A DNA stretch of 5,825 bases from Bacteroidia bacterium (GTDB taxonomy: Bacteria > Planctomycetota > Phycisphaerae > Phycisphaerales > SM1A02): positions 1 to 5,825 of the forward strand of contig JASGCG010000120.1 of NCBI GenBank assembly GCA_030054235.1, given 5' to 3'. Made by a program: the position numbers and the translations under genes. Positions within the stretch are counted from its first letter, which is position 1. Every line of letters starts with the position of its first letter. A model generated the notes under the pieces. That model saw only the letters and a program-made list of their open reading frames with translations. It had not been told where the DNA came from and searched no databases. Positions 5,158-5,825 of the stretch are shown in pieces.

Positions 5158-5190
5158 GATGCCCGAGAGTTCATTCTTGGGGGCATCTTT
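5158..5190 (+). terminator. Second hairpin, possible back-up terminator or leader element
   Basis: GATGCCC (5158-5164) pairs with GGGCATC (5181-5187) and is followed by TTTCT. Inside, GAG/CTT pair around a six-base loop, beyond a 2x2 mismatch. It lies 35 bases after the first hairpin and about 70 bases before the S66 peptidase start. It may be a second terminator for the tRNA transcript or an attenuator in the leader of the peptidase gene. The remaining bases between the tRNA and the peptidase show no further clear gene. Confidence 0.45.
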
Positions 5191-5261
5191 CTGCTCTCTG
5201 CCGCTCTCGGTGAACGGGTCCGCGTGGCTCTCGCCGGGAGCGGGTTTAAAGTTCCGACATC

Positions 5262-5825
5262 ATGACGGCGATGAGGAGTCTTACCCGCCCGGCTGCGCTC
5301 CGTCCCGGAGACACGATCGGCATCTGCACGCCGTCGTTGCCCGCGCATGTGGCGTTCCGTGCGAAGTACCTGCATGGCGTCGCCGAGCTCACGCGGCTCG
5401 GCTTCCGCGTCATCGAGGGCAGCCTGACCGCCCGAGCGACCTCGCAAGGCGCGCGATCGGGGACGCCGCAGGAGCGCGCCGCCGAGATCAACGAGCTGTT
5501 CACGAACCGCGAGGTGCGCGCGATCATCACGACGATCGGCGGCAGCAATTCGTCGAGCCTGGTGCCGTACCTCGACTTCGCGGCCGTGCGGGCAAACCCC
5601 AAGATCTTCTGCGGATACAGCGACATCACCTCGCTGCATCTTGCGTTCATGCGTCATGCGGGGCTGTCGACCTTCTATGGGCCCGCCGTGATGCCGAGCT
5701 TCGGGGAGTGGCCCGAGCTGCCGCACGAGATGGTCGAATCGTTCCTCGACGCGACGATGCGGCATCTGGATGGACCGCGTGAACTCGTCGCACCGAGCCG
5801 CTGGAGCCGTCACATGCGCGATGCC
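5262..5825 (+). CDS. S66-family serine peptidase, MccF/LD-carboxypeptidase-like, N-terminal 188 residues
   Basis: Family S66 covers LD-carboxypeptidase A, which trims tetrapeptides during murein recycling in the cytoplasm, and MccF, which hydrolyses microcin C-type peptidyl-nucleotides. The N-terminal part is present: RPGDTIGICTPS opens the family fold, SGTPQERAAEINELF and TTIGGSNSSSL (the loop before the active site) follow, and FCGYSDIT holds the expected nucleophile Ser120 (codon 5619-5621). FYGPAVMPSFGEWPELP comes next. IGG-N-S-SL together with FYGPA-MPSFGE resembles MccF-type members more than classical LdcA. The catalytic Glu and His would lie in the missing C-terminal half. An in-frame TAA at 5247 makes ATG 5262 the first possible ATG; 5271 is an alternative. 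No close Shine-Dalgarno is visible; GGGAG lies about 20 bases upstream. The frame stays open to the window edge, so the 3' end is unknown. Confidence 0.88.
   Translation, partial: MTAMRSLTRPAALRPGDTIGICTPSLPAHVAFRAKYLHGVAELTRLGFRVIEGSLTARATSQGARSGTPQERAAEINELFTNREVRAIITTIGGSNSSSLVPYLDFAAVRANPKIFCGYSDITSLHLAFMRHAGLSTFYGPAVMPSFGEWPELPHEMVESFLDATMRHLDGPRELVAPSRWSRHMRDA

Noticed and set aside
5099..5782. 227-codon plus-strand frame across the tRNA terminator and the peptidase
   Set aside because: From 5262 onward it is an out-of-frame reading of the S66 peptidase, and its first part lies in the terminator hairpins.
5067..5813. 248-codon minus-strand frame antisense to the S66 peptidase
   Set aside because: It begins opposite a conserved peptidase and ends within the tRNA. 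Arg/Ala-rich with no motif.

Overview
The window looks like a GC-rich chromosomal stretch from a planctomycete, probably of the Phycisphaerae type. This rests on the style of its proteins: a bL31 without zinc cysteines that begins MKDKTHPQYF, an EF-P with a PGN tip, and a secreted Pro/Ala-rich protein with a DUF1573-like domain. It is a family-resemblance judgement, with no database search behind it. Nothing suggests mobile DNA: there are no insertion sequences, CRISPR repeats or phage genes, and base composition looks even throughout.

Layout. The 3' part of glyA (serine hydroxymethyltransferase, +) runs in from the left and meets efp (elongation factor P, -) tail to tail across one large hairpin. 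Upstream of efp, about 440 bases hold no protein gene. They do hold a coherent minus-strand transcription unit: a promoter-like pair, a predicted start exactly at the foot of a GNRA-capped hairpin, two further abutting hairpins, a C/U-rich single-stranded segment, and a strong intrinsic terminator with six U. I read this as an unidentified small RNA of about 145 nt, or less likely a leader of efp. Divergent to it is a secreted DUF1573-type protein (+). It overlaps the end of prfA (release factor 1, -) by 14 bases, tail to tail. Upstream of prfA and on the same strand is rpmE (ribosomal protein bL31), with a terminator-like hairpin between them. A well-formed promoter drives tRNA-Asn(GTT) divergently from rpmE, followed by a terminator hairpin. 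The window ends inside an MccF/LD-carboxypeptidase-like serine peptidase of family S66 (+), whose reading frame is open to the window edge.

How the genes work together. Four features serve translation (EF-P for polyproline stalls, RF1 for termination, bL31 in the 50S subunit, tRNA-Asn), and glyA supplies one-carbon units and glycine. The secreted DUF1573 protein and the S66 peptidase belong to the cell envelope or to peptide turnover. Most of the window is ordinary housekeeping DNA. The item most likely to be undescribed is the candidate small RNA at 1893-2037 (-). The EF-P tip asparagine and the regulatory hairpins are secondary.
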